From positions 186,001-250,000 of the forward strand of contig CAWGRH010000002.1 of assembly GCA_963824905.1 (NCBI GenBank): 64,000 bases of DNA, in the 5' to 3' direction. Positions 36,328-46,214 of this stretch are shown one piece after another. Source of the stretch: JAJPKK01 sp963824905. GTDB lineage: Bacteria; Pseudomonadota; Alphaproteobacteria; Rhizobiales; Xanthobacteraceae. The position numbers were made by a program, and so were the translations under genes. The stretch's first letter is position 1, and every line of letters begins with the position of its first letter. The notes beneath the pieces were generated by a model. It saw only the letters and a list, made by a program, of their open reading frames with translations. It did no database searches and was not told the DNA's origin.

Positions 36328-37398
36328 TCAATAGCCCGAGGCGAGCCGCCGCGTCGGCGCGGGTGCAGGCAGCGCAACAGCACGGCTCGCGTGCAGGGTC
36401 GCAACGGTGAGGACGACAAGCGCCATTGCCTGGTGCAGCATCGCGAGCGCGAGCGGCGCGGCCATCAGAAGGGTGACGATGCCGAGCGCAGCCTGGACGC
36501 AGACGACGGCCGCAAGCGTTACCGCGCCGATCCGCAGCGCCCTGCCCTCGCCGCTGCGCCAGACATCGACGACATGGAAAAGCGCCAGGGCGACGAGCCC
36601 GTAGGCGAGCATGCGATGGTCGAACTGAACGGTGAGCGTGTTCTCGAAGAAATTCCGCCACACTGGCTGGTCGAACAGCAGGCCCTGCGGCACGAGCGCG
36701 CCGTCGATCAGCGGCCAGGTGTTGTAGATGAGCCCGGCATGAAGGCCCGCGACCAGCGCGCCGAGATAGATCTGCGCAATGACGAGCACGACGAGACCCG
36801 CGGCGGTGATGCCGATGCGCCGCGTCACCGGCGTCTGCGGCGCCGGCGCGCCATAGCGGTCGGCCGTGACTACGAGCGCCGCATAGATGACGCAGGCGAG
36901 CGTGAGGTGAAACGCCAGCCGGTATTGCGAGACGACGACGCGTTCCGTCAGCCCGGAAGACACCATCCACCAGCCGACCGCGCCCTGGAAAGCGCCGAGC
37001 GCAAAGATGCCGAGAAGCGCGCCGGCGAGCCGGCGGTCGATCAGGCCGCGCCACAGGAAGAACAGGAACGGCAGCAGAAACACCGCGCCGAGCGCGCGGC
37101 CGAGCAGCCGGTGGCTCCACTCCCACCAGAAGATGGTCTTGAACTCGTCGAGGCTCATGCCGCGATTGATCTGCTGGTATTGTGGGATGGTCTTGTACCT
37201 GTCGAACTCGGCCTGCCACGCATTTTGCGACAGCGGCGGTACCACGCCCGTGACCGGCTTCCATTCGACGATCGACAGGCCGGACTGCGTCAACCTCGTC
37301 GCCCCGCCGACCACGACCATGGCGAACACGAGCGCGGCGAGGCAGGCGATCCAAAGGCGTATAAGGCGAGCGCCGCGCCCGGGTTCCGGCATTTTCAT
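36328..37398 (-). CDS. ctaA: Haem A synthase
   Basis: 356 aa, eight TM helices. VVGGATRLTQSGLSIVEWKPVTGVVPPL and FWWEWSHRLLGRALG carry the first haem-ligand His region. FQGAVGWWMVSSGL, HAGLIYNTWPLIDG, FDHRMLAYGL and MLHQAMAL carry the remaining conserved His. Alphaproteobacterial COX15/CtaA type; converts haem O to haem A for cytochrome aa3 oxidase in the inner membrane. Stand-alone here. Confidence 0.95.
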   Translation of the reverse strand: MKMPEPGRGARLIRLWIACLAALVFAMVVVGGATRLTQSGLSIVEWKPVTGVVPPLSQNAWQAEFDRYKTIPQYQQINRGMSLDEFKTIFWWEWSHRLLGRALGAVFLLPFLFFLWRGLIDRRLAGALLGIFALGAFQGAVGWWMVSSGLTERVVVSQYRLAFHLTLACVIYAALVVTADRYGAPAPQTPVTRRIGITAAGLVVLVIAQIYLGALVAGLHAGLIYNTWPLIDGALVPQGLLFDQPVWRNFFENTLTVQFDHRMLAYGLVALALFHVVDVWRSGEGRALRIGAVTLAAVVCVQAALGIVTLLMAAPLALAMLHQAMALVVLTVATLHASRAVALPAPAPTRRLASGY

Positions 37399-37498
37399 GA
37401 TGGGTAAGCACTCTTGTGCCGTCGACCGGCGACCCTATAGACCTCGGTCGAGCCCTCAGCAATATGGCCCGCAACGACCGAATTGGGACGGAGGCTTC

Positions 37499-37711
37499 AT
37501 GCGGCCGCGCATCCGCAAGCTCATCGGAACGGTGGCGCTCCTCGCGCTCGTCATCGTGTGGTCGCTGCTTGCCATGGCGCTCGCCCAGGTCGTGCTGGTG
37601 CGCACGAGCGGCGCGCTCGACTTCGCCTATTACCTGGTGGCGGGCCTTGGCTGGGTGCCGCTTGCCATGCTGCTGGTGTCCTGGATGTCGCGCGGCGAGA
37701 CACGCTCCTAG
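37499..37711 (+). CDS. DUF2842 family membrane protein
   Basis: 70 aa from ATG 37499 with GGGACGGAGG upstream. Two TM helices (LIGTVALLALVIVWSLLAMALAQ and FAYYLVAGLGWVPLAMLLVSWM) followed by SRGE. A short family restricted mostly to Hyphomicrobiales and often next to ctaA. Function unknown. Confidence 0.8.
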   Translation: MRPRIRKLIGTVALLALVIVWSLLAMALAQVVLVRTSGALDFAYYLVAGLGWVPLAMLLVSWMSRGETRS

Positions 37712-37712
37712 C

Positions 37713-37802
37713 TCGTAGCCTGGGTTGAGCGCAGCGAAACCCAGGACGAACGTGCAGATACGGCAAGGCCGCCCCCGAGTTTCGCTGCGCTCAACCCGGG
37801 CT
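37713..37802. repeat. Palindromic intergenic repeat, type F
   Basis: GTAGCCTGGGTTGAGCGCAG and CTGCGCTCAACCCGGGCTAC, with inner GAAACCCAGG / CCGAGTTTC, form a long dyad between the convergent DUF2842 and glycosyltransferase genes. Confidence 0.7.
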
Positions 37803-37842
37803 ACTGGTCCCTACCGGTCCCCTCCAACGCGAAGCGCCGCGA

Positions 37843-38874
37843 TCACCGGGCATAGCTTGTGAGCACCTCGTAGGTTCGCGCGGCGGTCTTGTCCCATGTG
37901 TATCCCGCCGCATGCTGCAGCCCTTTGGCGCGCAGCTCCTGGCGAAGGGCGGCATCGCCGAGAAGCTTGGTGAGGCCTCGGGCAATATCCGCGACATCGA
38001 GCGGGTCGACGCGCAAGGCTGCGTCGGCGGTGACCTCCGGAATCGCGGTCCCGTTGGCGACGAGGCACGGCGTGCCGCAGGCCATGGCTTCGAGCGGCGG
38101 CAGGCCGAATCCTTCGTAGAGCGACGGATAGACGAAAGCGCCCGCCGCAGCGAGGAGCGTCGGCAGGTCGGCATCATCGATTCTGCCGAGCAGGCGCGCC
38201 TTCGCGGGCAATGCCGGCGCGTTGGTGCCGGCGAGGACATGGTTCGGGCCGCCCCCACCCGCGATGATCAGCTCAAAGCCCGCCTGCCGGCATTGCGGCC
38301 ATGCCTCGAGCAGGCGGATGATATTCTTGCGCGTAGAAAGCGCGCCGACGAATACTGCAAAGTGTTCCGGCAATGCGAGCTTGCGGCGCAAAGCGTCGAT
38401 CTTGGCCGGCGGCTGCGGGAAGAAGCGATCATGGTCGACGCCGAGCGGCGTGACGTGGATCGTATCGGCGGCGAGGCCGAATGTTTCGATCAGGCGTTGC
38501 TTGGTGAATTCGGAAACGGAGATGATACCGCGCACCCGCGGCAACAGGAGCCGCCACTGATAGCGGTACCAGCGGCGGAAGCCGGGAGAATAGCCCTCCG
38601 GACAATCGATCGGCGCAATATCGTGGACGGTGACGACCTGGTTCCGCACACAGATCGGGCCCGTGCTCGCGGGGCTCCACAGGAGTTGACCGCGCGCCTC
38701 GAAGGGAAGCGCGGCCTGTTCCCAGATATGACCGAGGGCCCCCCTCATCACCTCGGGCGGCTGGACGGTCCGGACGGTGTCGGGCTTTCGTTTGAGAAGT
38801 TCCAGCGTATAGCGCTGCACCCCCGTGAGCGGGGCGCGGAGAACGCGAATGTTGCAAACGATCATCACTTTCAC
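37843..38874 (-). CDS. GT4-family glycosyltransferase
   Basis: 343 aa GT-B enzyme. The N-terminal LTGVQRYTLELLKR and VVTVHDIAPIDCPEGYSPGFRRWYR are typical of GT1/GT4 mannosyl- or rhamnosyltransferases. The C-terminal nucleotide-sugar site has FVGALSTRKNIIRLLEAW and SLYEGFGLPPLEAMACGTP (E-x7-E motif). Cytoplasmic, adding a sugar to a lipid-linked EPS repeat unit. First gene on the left of the exopolysaccharide locus. Confidence 0.9.
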   Translation of the reverse strand: MKVMIVCNIRVLRAPLTGVQRYTLELLKRKPDTVRTVQPPEVMRGALGHIWEQAALPFEARGQLLWSPASTGPICVRNQVVTVHDIAPIDCPEGYSPGFRRWYRYQWRLLLPRVRGIISVSEFTKQRLIETFGLAADTIHVTPLGVDHDRFFPQPPAKIDALRRKLALPEHFAVFVGALSTRKNIIRLLEAWPQCRQAGFELIIAGGGGPNHVLAGTNAPALPAKARLLGRIDDADLPTLLAAAGAFVYPSLYEGFGLPPLEAMACGTPCLVANGTAIPEVTADAALRVDPLDVADIARGLTKLLGDAALRQELRAKGLQHAAGYTWDKTAARTYEVLTSYAR

Positions 38875-39283
38875 CGCGGGAGGTCGCCGCCCTGCTTTGA
38901 TCTACGACAAATTTATTGATGATCTGCCATATGGCGGCACGCGGCGCTAAGCTTGCGTTTCTGCAAGATATTGCAACATCAATGGCCTGAAGTGTCCAAC
39001 ATGGCCGACCGTGCCCGTTGTGTTCCGAATCCTTTCAAGCCCGTCGTCTGACTTTCACGGTCTGTCGCTGCCCCGCGGCGCCGCGACACGGTGCCGATTT
39101 CCGATCGCCGGCAGAGCCGGTAAGAGTGCCGCGTGCTATCTTCGGAACGCTTGGGCCGCGCCTCTCCCGGCTGGGCCCGGATGCTGACCTAGCCACAGCC
39201 CCACCGTTCCCCCGGGGGCCGGGCGGCGTTCTTCGCGTGCTCGCCGCACGCGCAACCCGCGGGAGCGTTCGCCGGAGAGCGAT
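38875..39283. other. Intergenic region upstream of GT4 gene
   Basis: An AT-richer section at about 38895-38990 could hold the promoter of the minus-strand glycosyltransferase gene. The rest is GC-rich with no supported gene. Confidence 0.4.
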
Positions 39284-39487
39284 ATGCTTGATTGGCTTAC
39301 TTGGCCCGCTGACCAGTTGCTGCGGATCGGCGGGATTGTTGCAGGTTGGTTTTTCAGCAAAGACGCCACCAGTTTTACGGTCGTCCAGATGGCGTTCGCA
39401 ACGCTCGTTCTGGCGGCTTTCGTCGCCCTGCTCGTGTTTTGGCAAAGCCTGTTCGAATATTTCCGATCACTTTGGAAAACCCGCTGA
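39284..39487 (+). CDS. Small single-TM hypothetical protein
   Basis: 67 aa with a good site (CCGGAGAGCGAT before ATG). Amphipathic start MLDWLTWPADQLLRIGGIVAGWFF, then one TM helix (VQMAFATLVLAAFVALLVFWQ) and a basic end FRSLWKTR. Probable inner-membrane protein, family unknown. Confidence 0.55.
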   Translation: MLDWLTWPADQLLRIGGIVAGWFFSKDATSFTVVQMAFATLVLAAFVALLVFWQSLFEYFRSLWKTR

Positions 39488-39734
39488 TGCGCAGTTGTGG
39501 TCGGCGACGATGTCCGGCCCAACTGGAAAAGAGCGGCAAAGATGAGCTCCCAGCCCTTGGGGAAGGGCCAGGAGCGGCGAATGGCAGCTTGGGAATGTGT
39601 CGAGGCGCTACGCGGGGTACTGGGGCGCCGCGGACATGGTTAGTATATTTGAATTGGTTAATCACCTGTTGCCGGCGCTCCGACACGCAAGGTCCATTGG
39701 ACGAACACGGCGGTACCATCAAACAGCCGCGGCG

Positions 39735-39832
39735 CTTTGCGATAACCGCAATGCCATTTCCCGAGCCCTCCTCGGGAATGGCATGACCCAAGCGAAACCT
39801 TGACCCCGCTCCGCGGGCGGGGTCCCTTTTTT
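39735..39832 (+). ncRNA. Candidate trans-acting small RNA with anti-Shine-Dalgarno loop
   Basis: A strong hairpin, ATGCCATTTCCCGAG / CTCGGGAATGGCAT with a CCCTC loop (39751-39784), displays CCUCCUC around the loop, complementary to ribosome-binding sites. An 17-nt single-stranded linker follows, then a rho-independent terminator (39802-39832). No coding potential. The design fits alphaproteobacterial sRNAs of the suhB/MmgR or 'cuckoo' kind. The 5' end is a guess. Confidence 0.6.
39802..39832 (+). terminator. Terminator of the candidate sRNA
   Basis: GACCCCGC / GCGGGGTC stem with a 7-base loop, followed by CCTTTTTT. Confidence 0.85.
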
Positions 39833-39906
39833 GGTCTCTGTGGCACGCGGACGCTTCAACGACGACGATCGAGCCAATGACATTTCGAGAGCGGCGGAAG
39901 AGAAGG

Positions 39907-40680
39907 TCAGGGCCCGAATTTGAGGTTGGCACCGAGCCGGACCAAGGCGCCCCTGTAGCTGTAATCGGCGGCACCGGTGGCATGCGTGGTCGCTCCGGTG
40001 ACGGCGAGCACCTCGGTGCCCATGTCGTAATAGAGCCCCTCGACTTTGGCGCTGATCGCCGCGGTGAAGGCGTACTCGATGCCGCCACCCGCGACCCAGC
40101 CGGTGTGCGTGCCGGATGACTGCGCCTGGTAGGTGATCGGCGTCGGTGTGATCGTGAGGAAGCTCACCACTTCCTCGCCATACATCACGCCGCCGGTTCC
40201 GTAGATCAGCGTGCGGTCCCAGGCGGCAATCCCCAAACGTCCCCGCACCGTGCCGAACCAATCGAGGTTTTGCGAGCGCTGCAGCGTGAAGCCCGCTGTG
40301 GCGAAGGCCGGGTTGCAGCAAGGTACGGGCAGCGCACCCGTCGCGTCGTGGATGCTCGAAACATGAATGTCGGCCTCGACGCCCCACACGAAAAGTCCCG
40401 TCTGGTAGTTCGCGCCGATCTGGCCGCCAATAAAGCCGCCGGACCCGGTCAGCGCTGCCGGCATTGGAACCGGGCAACCGACTCCCGAAACGACGCCGGC
40501 GGGATTGACGCAATAATGATAGCCGGTGTTCTCGCCCGTCCCGTAGCCGGCATTGATACCAAGATAAAGACCGGTCCAAGTGTACGGCGCGACGAGAGGT
40601 ACCTTCACCGGAATGTCGGCCGCGTTGGCGGCAAACGCCGCCGCGAGGAATAGACCGAATACCGCGAATATCCTTCTCAC
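39907..40680 (-). CDS. Outer-membrane beta-barrel protein
   Basis: 257 aa using GTG 40680, chosen because GGGGATT lies just upstream and the signal peptide starts there (RRIFAVFGLFLAAAFAANAA). The mature part begins DIPVKVPLVAPYTWTGLYLGINAGYG and ends YRGALVRLGANLKFGP, the same barrel class as the protein at 10517-11341. Stand-alone surface protein; a ligand cannot be named. Confidence 0.8.
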   Translation of the reverse strand: MRRIFAVFGLFLAAAFAANAADIPVKVPLVAPYTWTGLYLGINAGYGTGENTGYHYCVNPAGVVSGVGCPVPMPAALTGSGGFIGGQIGANYQTGLFVWGVEADIHVSSIHDATGALPVPCCNPAFATAGFTLQRSQNLDWFGTVRGRLGIAAWDRTLIYGTGGVMYGEEVVSFLTITPTPITYQAQSSGTHTGWVAGGGIEYAFTAAISAKVEGLYYDMGTEVLAVTGATTHATGAADYSYRGALVRLGANLKFGP

Positions 40681-41259
40681 AATAATCCCCGCGTAAAACG
40701 GGCAAATATAACCCAATGGGGAGTGTATTTCTGTGGTAACTCCACCACATCTAAAGTTTTTCCATAATCACGCCGACGCCCTGGTCGCCGAGCGCTGCTT
40801 TTCAAAAGCTCAAGCCGTCGTCGCAGCGTCGCTACGCAGCCGGTGCTCGACCGCTCCGGCATCGCCCGCAGTCATCGCAGGGTGCATGACATGCCTCGCG
40901 CCAAAGGTGCCGCCTATATCCACGAGGTCGGCGCGAGCCGGCCCGGTGTGGGCAACCTGACGAAAAGGTGTAACCCCGGCCTGCCAAGGGCGCCATCGCT
41001 GAGCTGAAGACCAGACGAAGCACGATAGTTGAGCGTCCAGCTCACCAGCGGAAATGTCTAACCTTCCGCCAAGTCAGTGGTTTATAAGGATATTTCCAAC
41101 CGGCGACTTAACCTTGCATTAACATCAAATCTGCGCACGAAATCAACGTCCGGTCCCGTACGGTGGCCCTGACCCTGACCGTGCCGGCTCGGACGGGCGC
41201 TTGCCCTCCCGTTCAGGCTTGCCCGAGCAAGCCCCGACGAGGCCTTAAGAGAAACGAGA
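40681..41259. other. Intergenic region upstream of the flippase gene
   Basis: No supported gene. An AT-richer patch near 41080-41130 may contain the EPS operon promoter; no clear sigma-factor motif was found. Confidence 0.35.
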
Positions 41260-42984
41260 ATGGCATCGCAATCCCGGCTCGACGAGCCAGCCGATTCCCC
41301 GGCGCAACGCCGAGCGGGTGCGATCGCCAGGATGTTCGACCGGCGGCGGCTGTTCACCCAGTTCCTCCTGTTGGCGAACCGCGCCGCCATTACGGCGGCG
41401 AAATTTCTCCTCGCCGTCTACACCGCCCGGTATCTCGGCCTGGCCGACCTCGGCATCTACGGCCTGCTGGTCGCCGGAACGACGATCGTGCCGGCCGTCG
41501 CCGGGTTCGGAATGACGGACTGGATCGTCCGCCGCATCGTCGATCTGCCCACCGATCAGGCGCTGCCGTTGATGGCGTGCCGGTCGAGCCTGACCATCTG
41601 CGTGCATCTCGTCGTGCAGCCGCTGCTGCTCCTGACCGACGTCCTCCTCGGCGAACCGATCCCGCTTCGGCTGGCAGCGCTCGGCGGATTGATTCTGATG
41701 CTCGACAACCTCAATTCGGAGGCGAGCGACATGCTGGTCGCCCGCCGCCACATCCTGCTCGCGAATGGGCTGACGTTCCTGCGGGCCGGCCTGTGGCCCC
41801 TGCTGGTCATCGCAGTCGGCCTCGTCTTCCCGCAGACCCGGACCCTCCAGGCACTGCTGATCGGCTGGGCGGCGCTGCTCGTGGTGAGCTCATTGGTGCT
41901 GGCAGGCCTGCTCATGCGGGGCGGCCGGTGGCGCCATATGCGCCCGCAATGGGGCCTGATCGTTCCGCAGCTGTCCGGCAGCCGGGCCCTCTACGTCAAG
42001 GATGTCAGCGGAACGCTCGGCATCTTCGTCGACCGCTTCATCATTTCGGTGTTTCTCGGTCTGGAGCTGACCGGCGTCTACACGTTCTTCTGGTCGATTA
42101 CCAACGTCGTGCACTCGCTCGCGCTGGTCGGCATGCTGCTGGCGCAAATCGCGTCCCTGCTCGCCGCCGGCCGCAAAGCCGACAAGACCGAATTCCATGC
42201 GATCGAGCGCAGCCTGCAAATCGAAATCGGCGCCTGGACATTGTTGCTCTCGCTCGGCGTCGCCGTCGCCACGCCGCTGCTGTTGCCCTATCTCGGTCGG
42301 CCGTTGCTGGAGAATTACCTCTTCGTCTTCTGGATAATTCTCTGCGCGACCATTCTGCGGATCGCGGCGGACGGTTACGGCTACGCACTTCTCGCGCTCA
42401 ATCGGGACACCGAAATCGCGATCATCGCGTTCCTCGGCGCGATCGCATCGGCCGTGTTGAACGCGGTCCTCACTCCGCTCGCCGGACTGTGGGGCGCAGC
42501 GACGGCATATGTGATCACCGCGGGGGGATTGTTGGCTGTCCGCTATTATCTCACCCGGCCGCAGGCGTACGGCGGCATCTTCGAGCACGTAAGGCGGGCG
42601 GCGAAGCAATGCGCACGAGGAGGGAACTCGCGCACCGAATGCGTCGACGCACCCTCTTTCCGCGTTGCACACCATGGATTAATGCTTATTTGCGAAGCTC
42701 GCCTCTGCCGTGCGCCTAACCAATTGGAAATCAAAGAAGATTCCGAGCATGAGCCTAGCCGTTCTGCCGCCCTCCGGCCGGCTCCGCGCGACGAGCGCGC
42801 GCGCGGCGCTCGCGCGCACCGAGGTGTTCCGCGACCTCGCCCCGGCCGAACCGTTGTGGCACGCGCTCATCAAGGACGATGCACTGACGACGCCCTACCA
42901 GCGGTTCGAGTGGGCCGCGCAGTGGTATCGCCATGTCGGACTCACGGGCACAGTCTCACCGCTCATCGTGGTCGGCTTCGATGA
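41260..42984 (+). CDS. Oligosaccharide flippase (Wzx/MOP family)
   Basis: Twelve to fourteen TM helices over the first about 445 residues: LLLANRAAITAAKFLLAVYTARYLGLADLGIYGLL, FGMTDWIVRRIVDLPTDQAL and ISVFLGLELTGVYTFFW are typical of polysaccharide exporters. Flips lipid-linked repeat units across the inner membrane. The last about 130 residues (from roughly 42590) are Arg/Ala-rich and overlap the well-conserved GNAT gene in another frame, so the natural stop has probably been lost to a one-base shift near 42590-42660. Confidence 0.85.
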   Translation: MASQSRLDEPADSPAQRRAGAIARMFDRRRLFTQFLLLANRAAITAAKFLLAVYTARYLGLADLGIYGLLVAGTTIVPAVAGFGMTDWIVRRIVDLPTDQALPLMACRSSLTICVHLVVQPLLLLTDVLLGEPIPLRLAALGGLILMLDNLNSEASDMLVARRHILLANGLTFLRAGLWPLLVIAVGLVFPQTRTLQALLIGWAALLVVSSLVLAGLLMRGGRWRHMRPQWGLIVPQLSGSRALYVKDVSGTLGIFVDRFIISVFLGLELTGVYTFFWSITNVVHSLALVGMLLAQIASLLAAGRKADKTEFHAIERSLQIEIGAWTLLLSLGVAVATPLLLPYLGRPLLENYLFVFWIILCATILRIAADGYGYALLALNRDTEIAIIAFLGAIASAVLNAVLTPLAGLWGAATAYVITAGGLLAVRYYLTRPQAYGGIFEHVRRAAKQCARGGNSRTECVDAPSFRVAHHGLMLICEARLCRAPNQLEIKEDSEHEPSRSAALRPAPRDERARGARAHRGVPRPRPGRTVVARAHQGRCTDDALPAVRVGRAVVSPCRTHGHSLTAHRGRLR

Positions 42985-43921
42985 CGGCGGCGCGCCGCAA
43001 TTCATCCTGCCGCTGATCCTCGAACGGCGCTACGGCGCCGGGATCGCCGCCTTCTTCGGCGGCAGCCACTCGAACCTCAACATGCCGGTGTTCGCGGCGG
43101 CCGTCGCCGCCGACCTCACGCCGGATCGCCTGGACCGCATGTTGCGCGAGATCGCTCCCGTCCACGGCGTCGACCTCTTCGCGCTGACCGGACAGCCGCC
43201 GCTGTGGCAGGGCGTGGCGAACCCGCTCGCGGCGCTGCCGTTCCAGCGCTCGGCCGACGACGTCTACTTCGGAACGCTGGCTGCCGGCCGTCCGCCGCCG
43301 CGGCTGCCGTCGGGCATGCGCAAGAAGGAGCGGCAGCTCAGCCGCATGCCGGATTTCCGTTACGCCGTCGCCACCACCGCCGCCGAGGTCGACCGTATTC
43401 TCGCGTTTTTTCGCGCCCACAAGGCGGTGCGTTTCGGCATGCACGGCATTCACAACGTGTTCGAAGACCGTGGCGTGATGAATTTCATCACCGACGCCTG
43501 CCATGACGGGCTCGCCGCAGGACGCCCGGTCATCGAGCTGCATGCCCTCGAAGCCGGCGGCGACGTGCTCGCGATCATTGGCGGGGTGCAGGACCGGACG
43601 CGGTTCTCGGTGATGTTCAACTCCATCACCACCAGTCCTTATGCGCGCAAGAGTCCCGGCATCATCCTCACCTGGCACGTCATCGCCAATTGCGCCGCGC
43701 GCGGGCTCATGAGCTTCGACCTCGGCGCCGGCCGTGCCGACTTCAAGACGCATTTCTGTACGGGCGCCGAGCTCCGTTTCGACTGCTACGTGCCATGCAC
43801 GCCGCGCGGACAGGCGCTGGCGGCGGCATTTCGCGCCGCCAACGTCGTCAAGCGGCCGCTCAAGACCAACGACACGCTGATGAACGCCCTCGCGGCGATC
43901 CGCCGCTTCGCGCAGGCCTAG
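42749..43921 (+). CDS. CelD/BcsL-like GNAT acyltransferase
   Basis: 390 aa from ATG 42749. TPYQRFEWAAQWYRHV, PLIVVGFDDGGAPQFILPL and a C-terminal acetyltransferase_6 domain (GRPVIELHALEAGGDVLAIIGG, RGLMSFDLGAGRADFKTHFC) match proteins that acylate exopolysaccharide or cellulose precursors. Cytoplasmic; likely decorates the repeat unit before export by the upstream flippase. Confidence 0.85.
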   Translation: MSLAVLPPSGRLRATSARAALARTEVFRDLAPAEPLWHALIKDDALTTPYQRFEWAAQWYRHVGLTGTVSPLIVVGFDDGGAPQFILPLILERRYGAGIAAFFGGSHSNLNMPVFAAAVAADLTPDRLDRMLREIAPVHGVDLFALTGQPPLWQGVANPLAALPFQRSADDVYFGTLAAGRPPPRLPSGMRKKERQLSRMPDFRYAVATTAAEVDRILAFFRAHKAVRFGMHGIHNVFEDRGVMNFITDACHDGLAAGRPVIELHALEAGGDVLAIIGGVQDRTRFSVMFNSITTSPYARKSPGIILTWHVIANCAARGLMSFDLGAGRADFKTHFCTGAELRFDCYVPCTPRGQALAAAFRAANVVKRPLKTNDTLMNALAAIRRFAQA

Positions 43922-44068
43922 CGGAGCCGCGCGCCGCGACGGTCAACGTCCACATCCGCGAGTTCGCTCCGGGGGGCGCCGTGATCACCGGCCGGATCGA
44001 CTTCTGCCGGCTCTGCCGCTACGCCGGCTGACCGAGCCTGCGGCCGCGCCGCAACTCGCGCGGCCGGG

Positions 44069-46214
44069 TCAGGCCGCAGCGAGATCGTGCGGCTCGCCCT
44101 CGCCGGCCGCGAGCGGCGCCATCACTGCGACGTCCGCAAACCCTGCGCCCGACATCAGGCCGACAGCGGCGGCATCCTCCTGCGCGTCCGGCGCCGCGAT
44201 CACGACCCCGCGCGGGGCGATCGCGGCAAGCCGCAGGCCGCCATTGCGCAGGTCGCCGCCATCGAGGATGACGTGATCGTAGGCCTTGGAGAGCGCGCCG
44301 ATCATGGTCTGGAACCGGCGCGAATTGAGGATCGTGTCGATTCCGAGCTCCGGCCAGCCGAACGCGACGAGATGCGCCCGCGAGGTCTTGTCGCGGCGGA
44401 TCACCTGTCCGAACGAGGCGGCGCCGCGGACGACCTCGACGATGCCCGCGGTGTCGCCGGGAAGCCCGAGGGCCTCGACCCCGGCATCGCCGGAAACCAG
44501 GCTGACCAGCACGACCTTGGCGTCGGCCGCAAGCGCTCGCGCAAGCGCCAGGGAGGCTGGCGTCGTCAGGACGCTCGGGGTCGCACCGGTCACCGCGACG
44601 CCGCGGCCCAGCGGAGCATTGGCGCGCAGCCGTTGCGCGACGTCGCCGACGCTCGCGGGCGCGGTATCCGACGGCGCCGGCAGCGGCAGTGGCTCCGCCG
44701 TCGCCAGGACGGCAGGCTCGATGTCGACGGGACGCGCCATCACCGCCCTCGCCCGCGAGGCGAGGTCGACGCGCGTCTCGACCCGCCTCTCGACCGGGAT
44801 CACGCCCGCCCCAGAGGATTGCCGCAGCAGCTCCCCGGTCGCGACGAGGCCGCTGCACAGGATGAAGGTGATCAGCGTCGCGACCGCGATGATCGGCACC
44901 TTCTTCGGGAAATACGGCGTGTTCGAAGCGATGGCGGCAGAGATGATCTTCGCGTCCGCCGGCGCAGTCCCTATCGTCTCTCGCGCGGTGGTCTCGCGAT
45001 ACCTGGCGAGGTAGGACTCGAGGAGGTCGCGCTGTGCCTTCGCCTCGCGATCGAGCGCCCGCAGCTGGACGTCCTGCTCGCCGGTGGTGGCAGCCTGCTT
45101 CTTGACCATGTCGAGGTTCGCACTCGATGCGTCGACCTTCGCGCTCGCGACGCGCGCATCGTTCTCGAGCGAGCGGGCGAGCTTCTCGGCCTCCGTCCTG
45201 ATCTGCTTGTCGAGGTCGCCGACCTGGGCCTTGAGCTCCATGATGCGGGGGTGGCGGTCGAGCAGCTGGGTCGATTGCTCGGCGAGCTGGGCGCGCAGCG
45301 CGCCGCGCTGCTCGGAGAGGCGCCGGATCAGCTCGGAATTGACGACCTCTGTAAGCTCGATGGTCTCGCCCCGGCGCAGCATCTCGCGGATGATCTTGGC
45401 GCGCGTCTCGGAGTTGGCCTTCTGCCCGCGCGCGGCCGCGACCTGGGAGTTGATCTCGCCGAGCTGCTGGTTGTTGAGCGTCGTGTTGTTGGTGCCCACC
45501 AGGAGATTGGTGCGCGCGCGGAACGCCTCGGCCTTGGCTTCGGCGTCGGAGACACGAAGACGCAGCTGGTCGATCTCGCCGGCGAGCCACTGGTTGGCGC
45601 CGCGAGCCTGATCCAGCCGCAGGTTCTGTTCCATGCGCAGATAGGTGCTGGCGATGGCATTGGTGATCTTGGCCGCCAGCATCGGATCCCAGGACTGGAA
45701 CTCGACGACGATGACCCGGGACTTGTCGACGGAAAACGCGGTGAGGCGGTCGTACCAGGACTTCGAGCACCCGCTCCTCAGGAGACATCGCCGCGTAATC
45801 GCGGGCGATCCCGAGTATCGACAGGATCGAGTGGAGCGCCGAGGCTTCGCGCAGAACCGGATCGAATTCCGGCAAGTCGCCGAGCTTGAGTTGCTTGATC
45901 ACGTCGAGCGCGAGGTGCCGCGACAGCACGATCTGCACCTGGCTGGTCAGGGTTTCCGCGTCGGCGGGCGGGCGGTCGGCGTTGAGCGTCTTGTCCACCT
46001 CGGGCCGCAGGAACGCGTTCTCGCGTCCGTCATAGAGAATGCGCGCTTCCGACTTGTAGCGGGGCGTCACGATGTTGACGCCGATGGCGGTAAGCGCGGC
46101 GACCAGGATGGTCGGCCACACGATCCAGGCCTTGCGCCGCCACAGCGCGCCCGCGAGGCTGCGCAGATCGAGGTCGCCATCACCCGCGACTGCTTCGGGT
46201 GTCATTCTCACCAT
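44069..46214 (-). CDS. Wzz/GumC-type polysaccharide co-polymerase with degenerate BY-kinase-like domain (frameshifted)
   Basis: About 715 codons from ATG 46214. The N-terminal Wzz part has a TM helix (AWIVWPTILVAALTAIGV), ENAFLRPEVDK and QIVLSRHLALDVI. Then one base too many at about 45755-45770 shifts the frame; correction gives WYDRLTAFSVDKSRVIVVEF leading into MLAAKITNAIASTYL. A long coiled coil and second TM helix (VPIIAVATLITFILCSG) follow. The C-terminal CpsD-like domain (AYDHVILDGGDL) lacks a GxxxxGKS/T P-loop and Tyr tail. Controls chain length in the periplasm. Confidence 0.85.
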
